NCBI GenBank assembly: GCA_965204245.1
Contig: CBDBED010000008.1
Span: 62,001 to 126,000, forward strand
Direction: 5' to 3'
Source: JAAXIE01 sp965204245
GTDB lineage: Bacteria > Chloroflexota > Dehalococcoidia > Lucifugimonadales > JAAXIE01
Length of the DNA: 64,000 bases
The position numbers and the translations under genes were made by a program. Below the pieces are notes generated by a model. That model made no database searches. It had not been told where the DNA came from and was given only the letters and a program-made list of their open reading frames with translations. Below, piece by piece: positions 33,521-42,905 of this stretch. Position 1 is the stretch's first letter. Each line of letters starts with the position of its first letter.

Positions 33521-35707
33521 CTAATACCTTCCCACCTGATAGACGTATTGGAGATTGTTGAGGGACCTCCAGACGAGGGCTCCACGGGCGTTCACTTCCG
33601 GAAGCATGGCGTTGGCTTGGGTCCGTATGCTATCGCGTCCTGTGTTGGCGTAGTCTCTTTCCAAGGTCAGCCAATCCACTATCGTGTTTACGTAGGCAGT
33701 GAATGCCTCTTGTAGTGATTGGGCTGACTCGGGTGGCGTTCGAGCATTCAGGTCATTCTGGATATCGACGACATTGGATACCACATCGCGGAGAACAGCG
33801 GCTCTTTGAGACAGGGGGAGTTGATCGCCCAGGGTGTCGTTCCTTCGTGTCATCTGTTCATCGACTGCGGCATATATGGCATTCATCCCGGTGACGTAGG
33901 TCCGGATATCTTCCCTCTCGGGTTCAGTCCAAGCAGCTATCCAGATGTCGACCTGTTCCTGTAGTTCTTCATAGGTGATTCCCAAGACCTCTTCAATGGC
34001 GCTGGAGAGGGACATGCCCCGGCCGATGCGCCGTATCAGGTGAATGGGCGTATCGGCCGCGAACTCCTGGGTGATGTAGAGGACGGCCATGTGGGCCTTG
34101 CCGTATTGCTGGCTGATGATGGATGAGTCGGTCTGGGAGTTCCAGGTTGACTGGCTCTCGAGTTCCGTGAGGCTGAGGGCCTAGACTTGCAGCTTGGGCG
34201 TCTTTCACCTCGTCAAATTGGCGGTAGGTCAACAACCGGGTGGCATTGGGCCGCTCGGACTCCAACCCCAGCTTGCTCTCGAAGTATTCGGCGAGCCCTT
34301 CATTGAGCCAAGCCGGCACATCGCGGTTGTTGGATAGCTCTCCGACGATGAGATGCACATATTCATGGGTCAGGACGCGTTGGACGCCAGTGCGGAACTC
34401 GTCGGTGCGCATGTAGATGCCGGGGCGGGAGCCGAAGCTCCAGTAGAAGCCGTATTCGAACCCGATATCGGTGCCGATGGCACGAGCGACAGTCTCCAAA
34501 TTGCTTCTGTCGCCTACCAGATAGATGTCGGGTATCTGGGTGCTGCGCAGGTCGTATTCTTCATCGAGCCGTCGCACCAGCCATGCTAGGTGGGCCTGCA
34601 GATCGACAGCAAAACTTGTGTGGACGAGGGAAGCGATGTAGGAATCGGAAGCGGTGCCTTGATAACGGCGCATCTCGAGACCAACGGTGTCGACATCCTG
34701 CACTGAAAGCTGAAGCTGACTCACGGGGTAGGTCGCCGAGTGCCGCACACCGTCGATATCGATCCGGACAGTCCAAACACCTTCGGCATCCTTGGCAGCG
34801 ATGCGTTGCCAAGAGACCGAGCCAGACTCGTCGGCGAATAATCGGTGAGTGGTCACCGGGTCGCCGTTTTCACGAGTGAAGTGACCTTCGTCGTTGGTGA
34901 CCCACTCGGCAGGCTGGTTCCTAGGGTCAATGAACTCAACCTCGATACGGGTCCAAGGGATCAAGCCCGTCCAGGGTGAACCGGACGTCCCGTCCCGCTA
35001 TTGGTCTGCCGGGGTGCACTGTGATGTTGATGTCCTCGGTGAGGGATGTCCTGCTGGATGCAGAGGACTGGGGGACGACGGATATGCTGGGAAGCTGGGA
35101 AACGGCAGTCTCGACCTCGCTGGAGACCAAGCCATGAATCTCGTCCAAGGTGGGGCCCGGCGTGGGGGCAGGCGGAAGTGATGCAACGGCATCGGCGATG
35201 CTTTCGTCAATCATTCCCTGTATATCTGCGGGCGTAGGGCCTGGGGTAGGAGGCGGAGGAAAGGCCGCAACGGCGTCACCAATCCTGTCATTGAGGAGGG
35301 ACTCGATCTGGGACAGGGTCGGTATGGGTCTGGTTGCGTCGTAGGCCTGCAATGCCTTCTTGCACCGCTTCCTGAACGTCCTCTTCGGTGGGGCTGGGCA
35401 TCGGCGTCGGCAGTTCTTCCACTGCCGTCGCTATGGCGCTACTGACCAAGACTTCAATCTCTTCAAGAGTTGGGGCAGGCGTGGGTGTGGGGGGTGGAGT
35501 TGACTGTAGTTGGACGACCTGCTCCGTGAGTTGGGTAATATCCTGCGAGAGGTCTCGGGCCAAGGTCTGTAGTTGGTCGATGCGTGGGTCGGGAGTCGGT
35601 GGGGGCGGATTGCCGGTACAGCCTGCGGATAGGAGAAGGACTCCCAAGAGCGAGAGGACAATTGCGGCCGAAGGGACGTATTTCATGTGGAGGGGGTGTG
35701 TGTTCAT
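33521..35707 (-). pseudogene. Frameshifted peptidase-MA-like lipoprotein
   Basis: A single ancestral gene is now split over three shifts of frame. From the 5' end: lipoprotein signal MKYVPSAAIVLSLLG ending in LLLSAGC, then a coiled-coil/Pro-rich stalk (PTPAPTLEEIEVLV), a shift near 35350, more stalk repeats (PTPGPTLDEIHGLV), a shift near 34955 where GLDPL and PWTRIEVEFID should join, a gluzincin domain with HEYVHLI and NEGLAEYFE, a shift near 34185 between DAQAASL and LSLTELESQ, and finally a C-terminal helical part ending at 33521. The zinc-binding HExxH and downstream Glu are intact. Three shifts point to a decaying gene, or to assembly errors. Confidence 0.75.
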
Positions 35708-35857
35708 TTCCTTAAGTTGGCGGCAGTTTACCGACAGCCAAGCAGGTGGGCAATCGACTTTTGTCATGCCCGCCGCGAGTCTGTATGTATGGCGATGATA
35801 TAATCTGCTGACCCTTCGCCCGCCATCACGGCGCCACTCTCCCTCCGAGGAGCCACC

Positions 35858-38176
35858 ATGACTCAGACCTACATCGGTGCGCCTATCACCCGTAAAGAGG
35901 ACTTCCGGTTTCTCACTGGCCGGGCCACTTACACGGATGACGTGAAGGCCCAGCATGTGCTGCATGCGGCCATCGTGCGTAGTCCTCATGCTCATGCGCG
36001 GGTTGTATCCATTGATGCCAGCAAAGCCCGGGAGTTACCCGGGGTGGTGGCGGTATACACGCACGAGGATGCTGCTGAGTCGCTGGAGGAAATCAAGCCC
36101 ATACCGATGCGGATGGCGCCGCTGCCGGGGCTGGACAGGTTTCTGCAGTTTCCGCTGGCACAGGACAAGGTGCGGTATGTGGGCGAGCCTGTGGCTGTGG
36201 TGATTGCCGAAAGCCGATATCTGGCCGAGGATGCCATGGACTTGGTGGAGGTGGAGTACGAGCCGCTGCCTGCGGTCACCGGAGCTTACCAGTCGCTGGA
36301 GAATGAGACGCTGCTGCACGAGCAGAACGACACGAACGTGGCATGTGATTTCACGATATCGACAGGGGACGTGGAGCAGGCGTTCCGGGATGCGGAGTAC
36401 ACCCGAACGGAGGAGTTCCACATCCAGCGGCATACGGCGAACCCCATGGAGACGAGGGGCCTGCTTGCTTCCTATGACAAGGGGCGGGACCAGCTAAACG
36501 TATGGGGGGAGACCAAGACCACCCATTTCAACCGGAAGGTGATGGCCTCGCTGCTGGGAATGCCGGAGCACCGCATCCATTTCTATGAGCCGGATGTGGG
36601 TGGCGGGTTTGGCGTGAGGGGCGAGTTCTACCCCGAGGACTTCATCATTCCCTTTGCCTCCATCAAGCTGGGCCAGCCTGTGAAGTGGATTGAGGACAGG
36701 CGGGAGCACTTGGTCTCGGCGAACCATTCGCGGGAGCATATCTGCAGGTTGGAGGTGGCTGCCAAACGGGACGGAACGATACTGGGGATGCGGGTGACGG
36801 TGTATGGGGACATTGGGGCTTATGTGCGCACGCATGGGGTCATTGTGCCCACGCTTACGGCTTCGAATATGGCTGGGCCGTACAAGGTGCCCAACTTCCA
36901 AGGGCGGGTGGTCTGTGTGGTGACCAACAAGGTTGGGATGGGGACGTACCGAGGGCCCGGTGGTTATGAGCAGAGCTTCTCCCGTGAGCGTTTTCTGGAC
37001 ATCATGGCGCAGGACTTGGGCATCGATATCGTGGAGCTTCGGAAGAAGAACCTGATTCCGCCGGAGGAGATGCCCTACGACACTGGCATCGACAACATGG
37101 TGATGCCTCATGTGATCTATGACAGTGGCGACTACCCGGCTGCTTTGCAGACCGCGTTGGACGCCATCGACTATGACCGAATCAAGCATTTGCAGGGACA
37201 ACTGGTTGATGGGAAGAGGCATGGAATAGGGTTCGGGTCGATGGTGGAGCCGACAGGGGTGGGTCCCTTTGAGGGTGCGCGGGTGGTGGTCACCGGGCCT
37301 GAGGAGGTGGCCGTCTATCTGGGGGTTGCCACGCTGGGGCAGGGGCATGAGACGGCCATGGCGCAGATTTGCGCTGACGGTCTGAAGGTGCCGATGGAGT
37401 ACATAAGCTTCCATCACAGGGACACCGACCAGATGCCCTTTGGAATCGGCACGTTCGCCAGCCGGGTGACGGTGATGGGTGGGAATGCGGTCTATCACGC
37501 GGCGGAGCAGTTGCGGGAGAAGATCGTGCGCATTGCTGCGGGGTATCTGGACGTCCCGCCAGAGCAGTTGGAGTTCGTGGACGGGTACATTCACCGGGTG
37601 GGCTCGAGTATCGAGGGGCCGTTGCTGGACTTGGGTCAGGTGCTGGAACTGGCGTCGCCCACGAGCCGGTATAACCAAGGCGAGATGGGGCTGGACAACA
37701 CGTATTACTTCCGGGCGGACCAGATACCCTATGCCTCGGGGGCGCACGCAGCGCACGTTACAGTGGACCCTGAGACGTACAAGATCGAGGTGCTGGACTA
37801 TGTGGTGGTGGAGGATGTGGGGAAGATAATCAACCCGCTACTGGTGAAGGGACAGGTCCTGGGGGCTGCGTCGCAGGGCATTGGGGCCACAATCCTAGAG
37901 GACTTGGCTTACGACCCCAACGGGCAGCCTCTAGCGACGACTTTCATGGACTACCTGCTGCCTACCAGCATGGACATGCCCCCGGTGCAAGCGGTTGAGA
38001 TGGAGGTTGCGCCGTCGCCCCTGAACCCGCTGGGTGTGAAGGGGGCCGGGGAGGGGGGAATCGTGTGTACGGGGGCGTCGCTGGCTAATGCCGTTTCCCA
38101 TGCGCTGGGGGTACAGGTGCATGATTTGCCGTTGAGTCCGGATAAGTTGCGGGCGCTGGTGAGTGGGGAGGGTTAG
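35858..38176 (+). CDS. Molybdenum hydroxylase large subunit (xanthine dehydrogenase/CoxL family)
   Basis: A 772-residue molybdopterin-cytosine-dinucleotide-binding subunit of the xanthine dehydrogenase/aerobic CO dehydrogenase superfamily. The N-terminal domain RKEDFRFLTGRATYTDD, the Mo-site GGGFGVRGEFYPED and the C-terminal GVKGAGEGG with the catalytic Glu are seen. The active-site loop reads TYRGPGGYE, not the VAYRCSFR of true (form I) CO dehydrogenase. No FAD or 2Fe-2S subunit genes are adjacent, so it must find partners elsewhere. ATG 35858 has GAGGAG upstream. A close paralog lies at 44.75-47.08 kb. Confidence 0.9.
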   Translation: MTQTYIGAPITRKEDFRFLTGRATYTDDVKAQHVLHAAIVRSPHAHARVVSIDASKARELPGVVAVYTHEDAAESLEEIKPIPMRMAPLPGLDRFLQFPLAQDKVRYVGEPVAVVIAESRYLAEDAMDLVEVEYEPLPAVTGAYQSLENETLLHEQNDTNVACDFTISTGDVEQAFRDAEYTRTEEFHIQRHTANPMETRGLLASYDKGRDQLNVWGETKTTHFNRKVMASLLGMPEHRIHFYEPDVGGGFGVRGEFYPEDFIIPFASIKLGQPVKWIEDRREHLVSANHSREHICRLEVAAKRDGTILGMRVTVYGDIGAYVRTHGVIVPTLTASNMAGPYKVPNFQGRVVCVVTNKVGMGTYRGPGGYEQSFSRERFLDIMAQDLGIDIVELRKKNLIPPEEMPYDTGIDNMVMPHVIYDSGDYPAALQTALDAIDYDRIKHLQGQLVDGKRHGIGFGSMVEPTGVGPFEGARVVVTGPEEVAVYLGVATLGQGHETAMAQICADGLKVPMEYISFHHRDTDQMPFGIGTFASRVTVMGGNAVYHAAEQLREKIVRIAAGYLDVPPEQLEFVDGYIHRVGSSIEGPLLDLGQVLELASPTSRYNQGEMGLDNTYYFRADQIPYASGAHAAHVTVDPETYKIEVLDYVVVEDVGKIINPLLVKGQVLGAASQGIGATILEDLAYDPNGQPLATTFMDYLLPTSMDMPPVQAVEMEVAPSPLNPLGVKGAGEGGIVCTGASLANAVSHALGVQVHDLPLSPDKLRALVSGEG

Positions 38177-38216
38177 GGGAAGGGATTCGCTACGAGGACG
38201 CCAAACTACCCCTGAT

Positions 38217-39009
38217 TTAACCTTTGGCTACTTTGGGTCTGCCCGGCTTCTTTTTCGCGTCAGGACTAGTTGTTAGAGACGTCAAGAACTGGTTCTGACG
38301 GGTGCTTAGAAAATCGGCTACATCCTTTTTGTCAGGTACGAATCCTTCCTCTTCAGAAAGGATATCTACTAGAGCGTTGATAACGTGTGGCGTCGGCTTA
38401 CGTGTGGCAACTTTCTCGTTCCAAACGCGGACTAACTCCTCTTCCGCTTTGTGTGAGCTCTCTTTCTTCTGAATTTCCTGCTCCGCGTTCTCCAGCATCT
38501 CGCTGAAGTCTAGTGAGCTTGCTAGAAACCTCTCTAGTTCTTTGGCCTTATTCTTCGCATTCTTCGGAGGCCCGTCCATGATATCGACCCTAGCAAAGCG
38601 CTTACCTCTCCAGTTGATACCGCCGTGTGGGCCGGGTGGCGCGTTGTGCTTTGGCAGATAGAAGCACCATATTTTGCCGTTTGTGAGGACTGCCAATTTG
38701 ACGGAAGGGTCTGACTGGCAGTAGTTGATTAGCTGCTTCTCAGAGTTGCTGTGATCCAAATTCACCTTTGCATTCTTCACTTCTACAAAAAATGGAATTC
38801 TCTTTCCCGGGATTGAGAACGACATCGACTTTGTCGGCACTGTCCCCTGCGGAGACTTCTTGCCCCACCTCTCTCTTGTCAAAGGTGTTCCAGCCTAATG
38901 CTTGGATTACCCGTAAGATAACTTCGCTAATGAGTTCCTTTTCTTTCTTCTTTTCTAGGTTGGGTATTTTCCTTATGCCAGCAATGGCGTCTACCACACT
39001 TTCAGCCAT
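38217..39009 (-). pseudogene. Frameshifted HsdR_N-like nuclease
   Basis: Two frames together spell one protein of about 263 residues. The first (start ATG 39009, GGAGG 8 nt upstream) runs through REVGQEVS and DKVDVVL; the second resumes with SIPGKRIPFFVEVKNAKV, and KLAVLTNGKIWCFYLP follows. The combined D...E-V-K pattern and the LTNGxxWxFY motif match the type I restriction enzyme R-subunit N-terminal nuclease fold seen in many stand-alone genes. One indel in a short GTTCTC stretch near 38822 breaks the frame. There is no helicase domain. The tail KKKPGRPKVAKG is basic and Pro-rich. Confidence 0.7.
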
Positions 39010-39050
39010 GGCTAGTACCTCCAGAACACGTCGACATATTGTCTAGGTGG

Positions 39051-40478
39051 TTACCCCAAGAGGGGTGGGCGTTTGCCTTGGGTGGGGGAGATTTGTTCGT
39101 AGGCTTGGGCGGCTTGGAAGAGTAGGGCTTCTTCGAAGGGGCGGCCCATTAGCTGGAGGCCTATGGGGAGGCCGGAGGCGGTGAAGCCGCAGGGGACGGT
39201 GATGGCGGGGAGGCCGGTGGCGTTGCCGGGGTAAGTGTTGTGGGAAATCATGCCGGAGCCGGGGCCCCGTACGCGGTGCTGCTGGCCGTCGAGGGTCATG
39301 GTGTCGGAGTCGATGCGGGGCGGGGGGACGGGCGAGGTGGGGCTGACGAGGAAGTCGACTTGCTGGAAGACGCGGGCGTATTCCTCTTTGATGAGGCGCT
39401 GGATTTTGAGGGCCTTGGAGTAGTCGCGACCGAGGACGAACTGGCCGGCCACGGTGCGGTAGATGACGTTGGGGCCGTAGTCGTCGCGGCTGCTTTCGAG
39501 ATAAGGCTCGTGGGTGACCATGCTATCGGCCATGGCGGCGACGCGGACTGCGCCGACGTATTTCATCAGGGGCAGGCTGACCTCGACGGGCTTGGCGCCA
39601 AGCTCTTCCAAGGCGGCGATGGCTTGGCGGACGCTGGCTTCGACCTCGCTGTCGACGGAGTCGAAGAAGTGGTTGGTGGGGATGCCCATGCGCATGCCGG
39701 CAACGCCTCCCTGTATGGAGGCCAAGTAATCGGGGACTGGGACGGGCACGGTGGTGGGGTCGAGGGGGTCGTAGCCTGCGGTGGCTTGGAGCATCAGGGC
39801 GGCGTCGGCGACGGTGCGAGTCATGGGGCCGATGTGGTCGCCGTTGAAGCTGGTGACCATGAGGCCGCGCTGGCTGACCCGGCCGTAGGTCTGCTTGAGG
39901 CCGACGACGCCACAGAAGGTGCCGGGGAGGCGGACGGAGCCTCCGAGGTCGGTGCCGAGGGAGGCGAAAGTGACTTCGGCGGCGACGTTGGCACCTCCTC
40001 CTCCGCTGGAGCCGCCGGGAATGTGGTCGAGATTCCAGGGGTTGTGGACAGCGCCATAGTGGGGGTTGTTGGAGGTTGCGCCGGCGGCGAACTCCTCGAG
40101 GTTCTCCTTGCCGAGGATGATGGCCCCAGCCTGCTTGCAGAGAGTGACGACATGGGCGTCCTCTTCGGCTATGTTGTCGGCTAGGACCTTGGTGCCTACT
40201 GTGGCGCGGACGCCGCCGACCTCAATGTTGTCCTTGATGCCGATGGGGATGCCGGAGAGGAGGCCGGGGCTGTCGCCGCGGGCGATGGCTGCTTCCTGCT
40301 GGCGGGCTTGGGCGAGGGCTTGGTCGCCCATGAGGGTGATCCATGAGTTGATGGAGGGCTGGAGGTGCTCGGCTTGGGCGATAGCGGCCTGGGTGAGTTC
40401 CACTGGGGAGACGCGGCGGTCGCGGACCATGGCGGCGGCTTCGGCGATGGAGAGGCGGGTGAGGTCGTCGTTAGGCAT
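39051..40478 (-). CDS. Amidase-signature enzyme (GatA/AtzF-like)
   Basis: A 475-residue amidase-signature hydrolase. The catalytic triad Ser-cisSer-Lys is placed in GIPIGIKDN (Lys), GGSSGGGGA and GTDLGGSVRLP (Ser pair). The family hydrolyses amides, carbamates and, in GatA, transfers glutamine ammonia to mischarged tRNA. ATG 40478 has AGGAGG at 5 nt and overlaps by 8 bp the stop of a 71-residue GatC-like gene just upstream, so the two are coupled. No gatB is adjacent; a catabolic amidase with a small stabilising subunit is more likely than a tRNA amidotransferase. Confidence 0.88.
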   Translation of the reverse strand: MPNDDLTRLSIAEAAAMVRDRRVSPVELTQAAIAQAEHLQPSINSWITLMGDQALAQARQQEAAIARGDSPGLLSGIPIGIKDNIEVGGVRATVGTKVLADNIAEEDAHVVTLCKQAGAIILGKENLEEFAAGATSNNPHYGAVHNPWNLDHIPGGSSGGGGANVAAEVTFASLGTDLGGSVRLPGTFCGVVGLKQTYGRVSQRGLMVTSFNGDHIGPMTRTVADAALMLQATAGYDPLDPTTVPVPVPDYLASIQGGVAGMRMGIPTNHFFDSVDSEVEASVRQAIAALEELGAKPVEVSLPLMKYVGAVRVAAMADSMVTHEPYLESSRDDYGPNVIYRTVAGQFVLGRDYSKALKIQRLIKEEYARVFQQVDFLVSPTSPVPPPRIDSDTMTLDGQQHRVRGPGSGMISHNTYPGNATGLPAITVPCGFTASGLPIGLQLMGRPFEEALLFQAAQAYEQISPTQGKRPPLLG

Positions 40479-40686
40479 TGTTGCCTCCTGTGGGGTTGTC
40501 GTTTCCTTCGGCGGCGCGTAGGAGACGGCCGGACATGATTGACGAGAGGTCGAGGTCGCGTAGTTGGGCGACCTCCCGGAGGTAGGACTCGACCTCTGGA
40601 GCTACCAAGTCCAGTTCCTCGTCGGAGAGGGGGATGCCGCCGTATTCCTGGATGATGGCCTTGAGAGTGTCTTTGGAGACTGGCAA
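40471..40686 (-). CDS. GatC-like small subunit of the amidase
   Basis: A 71-residue helical protein with a GatC-like pattern: PLSDEELDLVAPEVESYL then LRDLDLSS. In GatCAB the small subunit wraps the GatA amidase; here it would do the same for the downstream amidase, whose start codon it overlaps. The start is TTG 40686 with a strong GGAGG 7 nt upstream, the only good ribosome site in frame. Assignment rests on size, pattern and coupling. Confidence 0.7.
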   Translation of the reverse strand: MPVSKDTLKAIIQEYGGIPLSDEELDLVAPEVESYLREVAQLRDLDLSSIMSGRLLRAAEGNDNPTGGNNA

Positions 40687-40855
40687 TTAGCACCTCCTCT
40701 ATCCGTATCGAAGTGGCTCTCGTGGTCTGTCTTCAGAGGTTATCCCGGTGTGACTGATATGCTTGACCCACATTCGGGCGGTGGCATAAGCTGAGCCAGC
40801 CAGAGGTTCATCCGGAACCGCATACCGTCCCGAATCGTACCCCAAGGAGGCGCTT

Positions 40856-42106
40856 GTGGCTACTGATGTCAGGGGTCTTGCGAATTATGAAGAGGGGTTG
40901 CTGAGCCGGCGGATTTTCAGTGAGCAGGAGATTTACCAGCAGGAGTTGGAGAACATCTTCGCCAAGACCTGGCTGTTTTTGTGCCATGACAGCCAGATAC
41001 CGAATCCGGGGGACTTCTTCAGCACGTACATGGGGGAGGACCCGGTGCTGGTCACGCGGGATGAGGTGGGGCAGGTGCGGGCCTTCCTGAATGTTTGCAG
41101 GCACCGGGGCAACCGGGTGTGCCGGGCTGATTCGGGGAACGCTTCGGCATTCGTGTGCGCCTATCACGGGTGGACTTATGGCAGCGACGGCAAGCTGATT
41201 GCAGTGCCCAGTTTGAAAGAGGCGTATTACAACGAACTGGATACCAGCAAGTGGGGCTTGATGCCCGTGGCCAAGCTGGGGAGCTACAAGGGATTTCATT
41301 TTGCCACGTTCGACCCCAATGCGGAGTCGCTGATGGACTTTTTGGGTGAGATGGCTTGGTACATGGATGCGTTTTTTGACCGGCGGGAAGGGGGCGTTGA
41401 GGCGATTGGCGGGCTGTACAAGTGGGTGGTGCCGTCCAACTGGAAGTTCGGCTCGGAGAACTTTGGGGCGGACCCCTATCATGTGGCTTGGAGCCATGCG
41501 TCGGCAATGCAGACGGGATATGCCAGCACGGCGAGCGTGAGGGGGATACCACAGGGTCGGGTGGTGTCGCCGGGCAACGGGCACACGGTGCTGGCCATCG
41601 GACCGAACGAGCCGTCTGATCCGCCGATACCGGAGTTGACGCGGTATGAGGAGGAGATTGCGCCCGAGGTGCGGCGGCGCCTTGGGCCGCGGTCGGAGCT
41701 TCTGAATCCGATGGTGGCGACGGTGTTCCCCAACTTCTCCATCACGCGGGCCACGGCGCGGACCTTCCGAGTATGGCAGCCGAAGGGGCCGGACAAGATG
41801 GAGATCTGGGCGTGGATATACGTGGACAGGGACGCGCCGGCTGAGGTGAAGGAGGCGCTGCGTCTGTCGGGGATCCGGTCGTTCAGTCCGGGCGGCACGT
41901 TTGAGCAGGACGACATGGACAACTGGCAGGAATGCACGCTGACCAGCCGGGGCGTGGTGGCAAAGCGGTACCCGCAGAACATCCAGATGGGCGTGGGACA
42001 CGAAGGGTTTGATGAGGACTTGATGGGTGTGGCCAGCGAGTACCGGTATAGTGATAGCAATTTGCGGGAGTTTTATAAGTACTGGACGAAGTTGATGATG
42101 GGGTAG
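40856..42106 (+). CDS. Rieske non-heme iron oxygenase, alpha subunit
   Basis: A 416-residue ring-hydroxylating oxygenase alpha subunit. The Rieske ligands are CRHRG and CAYHGW; the iron site is DPYHVAWSH, the D-x-x-H...H layout of aromatic dioxygenases. GTG 40856 has AAGGAGG 5 nt upstream. It is more typical than the oxygenase at 13-14.5 kb, with family length and no low-complexity start. No beta subunit or electron-transfer genes are adjacent. Likely initial attack on an aromatic acid; the substrate is unknown. Confidence 0.92.
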   Translation: MATDVRGLANYEEGLLSRRIFSEQEIYQQELENIFAKTWLFLCHDSQIPNPGDFFSTYMGEDPVLVTRDEVGQVRAFLNVCRHRGNRVCRADSGNASAFVCAYHGWTYGSDGKLIAVPSLKEAYYNELDTSKWGLMPVAKLGSYKGFHFATFDPNAESLMDFLGEMAWYMDAFFDRREGGVEAIGGLYKWVVPSNWKFGSENFGADPYHVAWSHASAMQTGYASTASVRGIPQGRVVSPGNGHTVLAIGPNEPSDPPIPELTRYEEEIAPEVRRRLGPRSELLNPMVATVFPNFSITRATARTFRVWQPKGPDKMEIWAWIYVDRDAPAEVKEALRLSGIRSFSPGGTFEQDDMDNWQECTLTSRGVVAKRYPQNIQMGVGHEGFDEDLMGVASEYRYSDSNLREFYKYWTKLMMG

Positions 42107-42122
42107 GGGCGCCGACAGCGTC

Positions 42123-42527
42123 TCATTGGGGATGTTCTATTAAGGACGCCCCGTCCAAGCGGGCGAACCTGCGGTCGAAGGTGTGGAGGGGTGCGGCCCC
42201 GGCTCGCGCTACTGCTGCGAGAATCATGAGGTCTGAGAAACCGACGGGCGTACGGGGGTAGCGGTAGGCGGCGGCAGCGACCTCGTTGGAATTCTCGACT
42301 ACAAGGGTGTCGGAGGCTGTGAGATCCATCAATGCTTGGGCAATTTGGGGGCGGGGGAAGCGGTAACTGCGTTCGAGCACCCAAGCGACCTCCAACACGA
42401 CCTCGCGGCAGATAAAACCGGGATTGCCGGGAGTGAGCTTCTCTATGAGAGCACGGGCAGCCTCCGCTTGTTCAGGGTCGTCGCCCACCAGATAGCGTAC
42501 GATCACGTTGGTGTCGACAGCCGGCAT
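42123..42527 (-). CDS. vapC: PIN-domain toxin VapC
   Basis: A 134-residue PIN-domain ribonuclease. The acidic ligands appear complete: D5 in AVDTNVIVRYL, Glu in CREVVLEVAW, Asp in FSDLMILA and Asp in TFDRRFA. It lies 3 bp after the AbrB/MazE-type antitoxin on the same strand, forming a toxin-antitoxin pair, the second in the window. Confidence 0.9.
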   Translation of the reverse strand: MPAVDTNVIVRYLVGDDPEQAEAARALIEKLTPGNPGFICREVVLEVAWVLERSYRFPRPQIAQALMDLTASDTLVVENSNEVAAAAYRYPRTPVGFSDLMILAAVARAGAAPLHTFDRRFARLDGASLIEHPQ

Positions 42528-42530
42528 CTG

Positions 42531-42773
42531 TTAGTCACTCTCTGTGTCAATCGCTCCATGTGCGATGGCACTGTCCATGTCTTCGAGGCTCACGGGCGGG
42601 CCGTCGTACTTGAGGCTGCCGAAGAGCTGTTTGGTGGGCCGCACGGGGACTATCAGTACGCCTTCGTCGAGGACGACATACCGGACCTTGTCCCCTGCTT
42701 CTACGGCCAGAGATTCTCTGACGGACTTGGGCAGGGTGGTCTGGCCCTTCACGGTTATCGTTGATTCAGTCAT
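42531..42773 (-). CDS. vapB: AbrB/MazE-type antitoxin
   Basis: An 80-residue protein with a swapped-hairpin AbrB fold at the N-terminus (TITVKGQTTLPKSVRE, then VLDEGVLIVPV) and an acidic C-terminal tail that would occupy the toxin's active site. ATG 42773 has AAGGAG upstream. The adjacent promoter TTGCAT-17-TATACT drives the pair, and the AbrB domain would repress it. Confidence 0.88.
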   Translation of the reverse strand: MTESTITVKGQTTLPKSVRESLAVEAGDKVRYVVLDEGVLIVPVRPTKQLFGSLKYDGPPVSLEDMDSAIAHGAIDTESD

Positions 42774-42813
42774 GGTGAGTACTCCTTGACATGGCTGGCT
42801 CCTTACATTGAGG

Positions 42814-42842
42814 AGTATAGCAATGCGTTTGGGCATATGCAA
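42814..42842 (-). promoter_or_regulatory. Promoter of the AbrB-VapC module
   Basis: Minus-strand TTGCAT (42842-42837), 17 bp, TATACT (42819-42814), 40 bp before the antitoxin ATG. Confidence 0.65.
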
Positions 42843-42905
42843 GGATATCATGTAAATTGCTGTGTTGTTAACCGGCGGAGCCTTGGTTGGTACTCTACTT
42901 ACACA

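Noticed and set aside
36494..37756. 420-codon minus-strand frame
   Set aside because: It lies within the molybdenum hydroxylase gene and reads as Arg/His/Pro-rich shadow sequence.
35858..38176. True aerobic CO dehydrogenase
   Set aside because: The active-site loop lacks the VAYRCSFR Cys motif of form I enzymes.
39240..40184. 314-codon plus-strand frame opposite the amidase
   Set aside because: The composition is typical of a mirror frame and it has no ribosome site; the amidase motifs on the other strand are decisive.
40808..42001. 397-codon minus-strand frame opposite the second Rieske gene
   Set aside because: Shadow of a well-supported gene.
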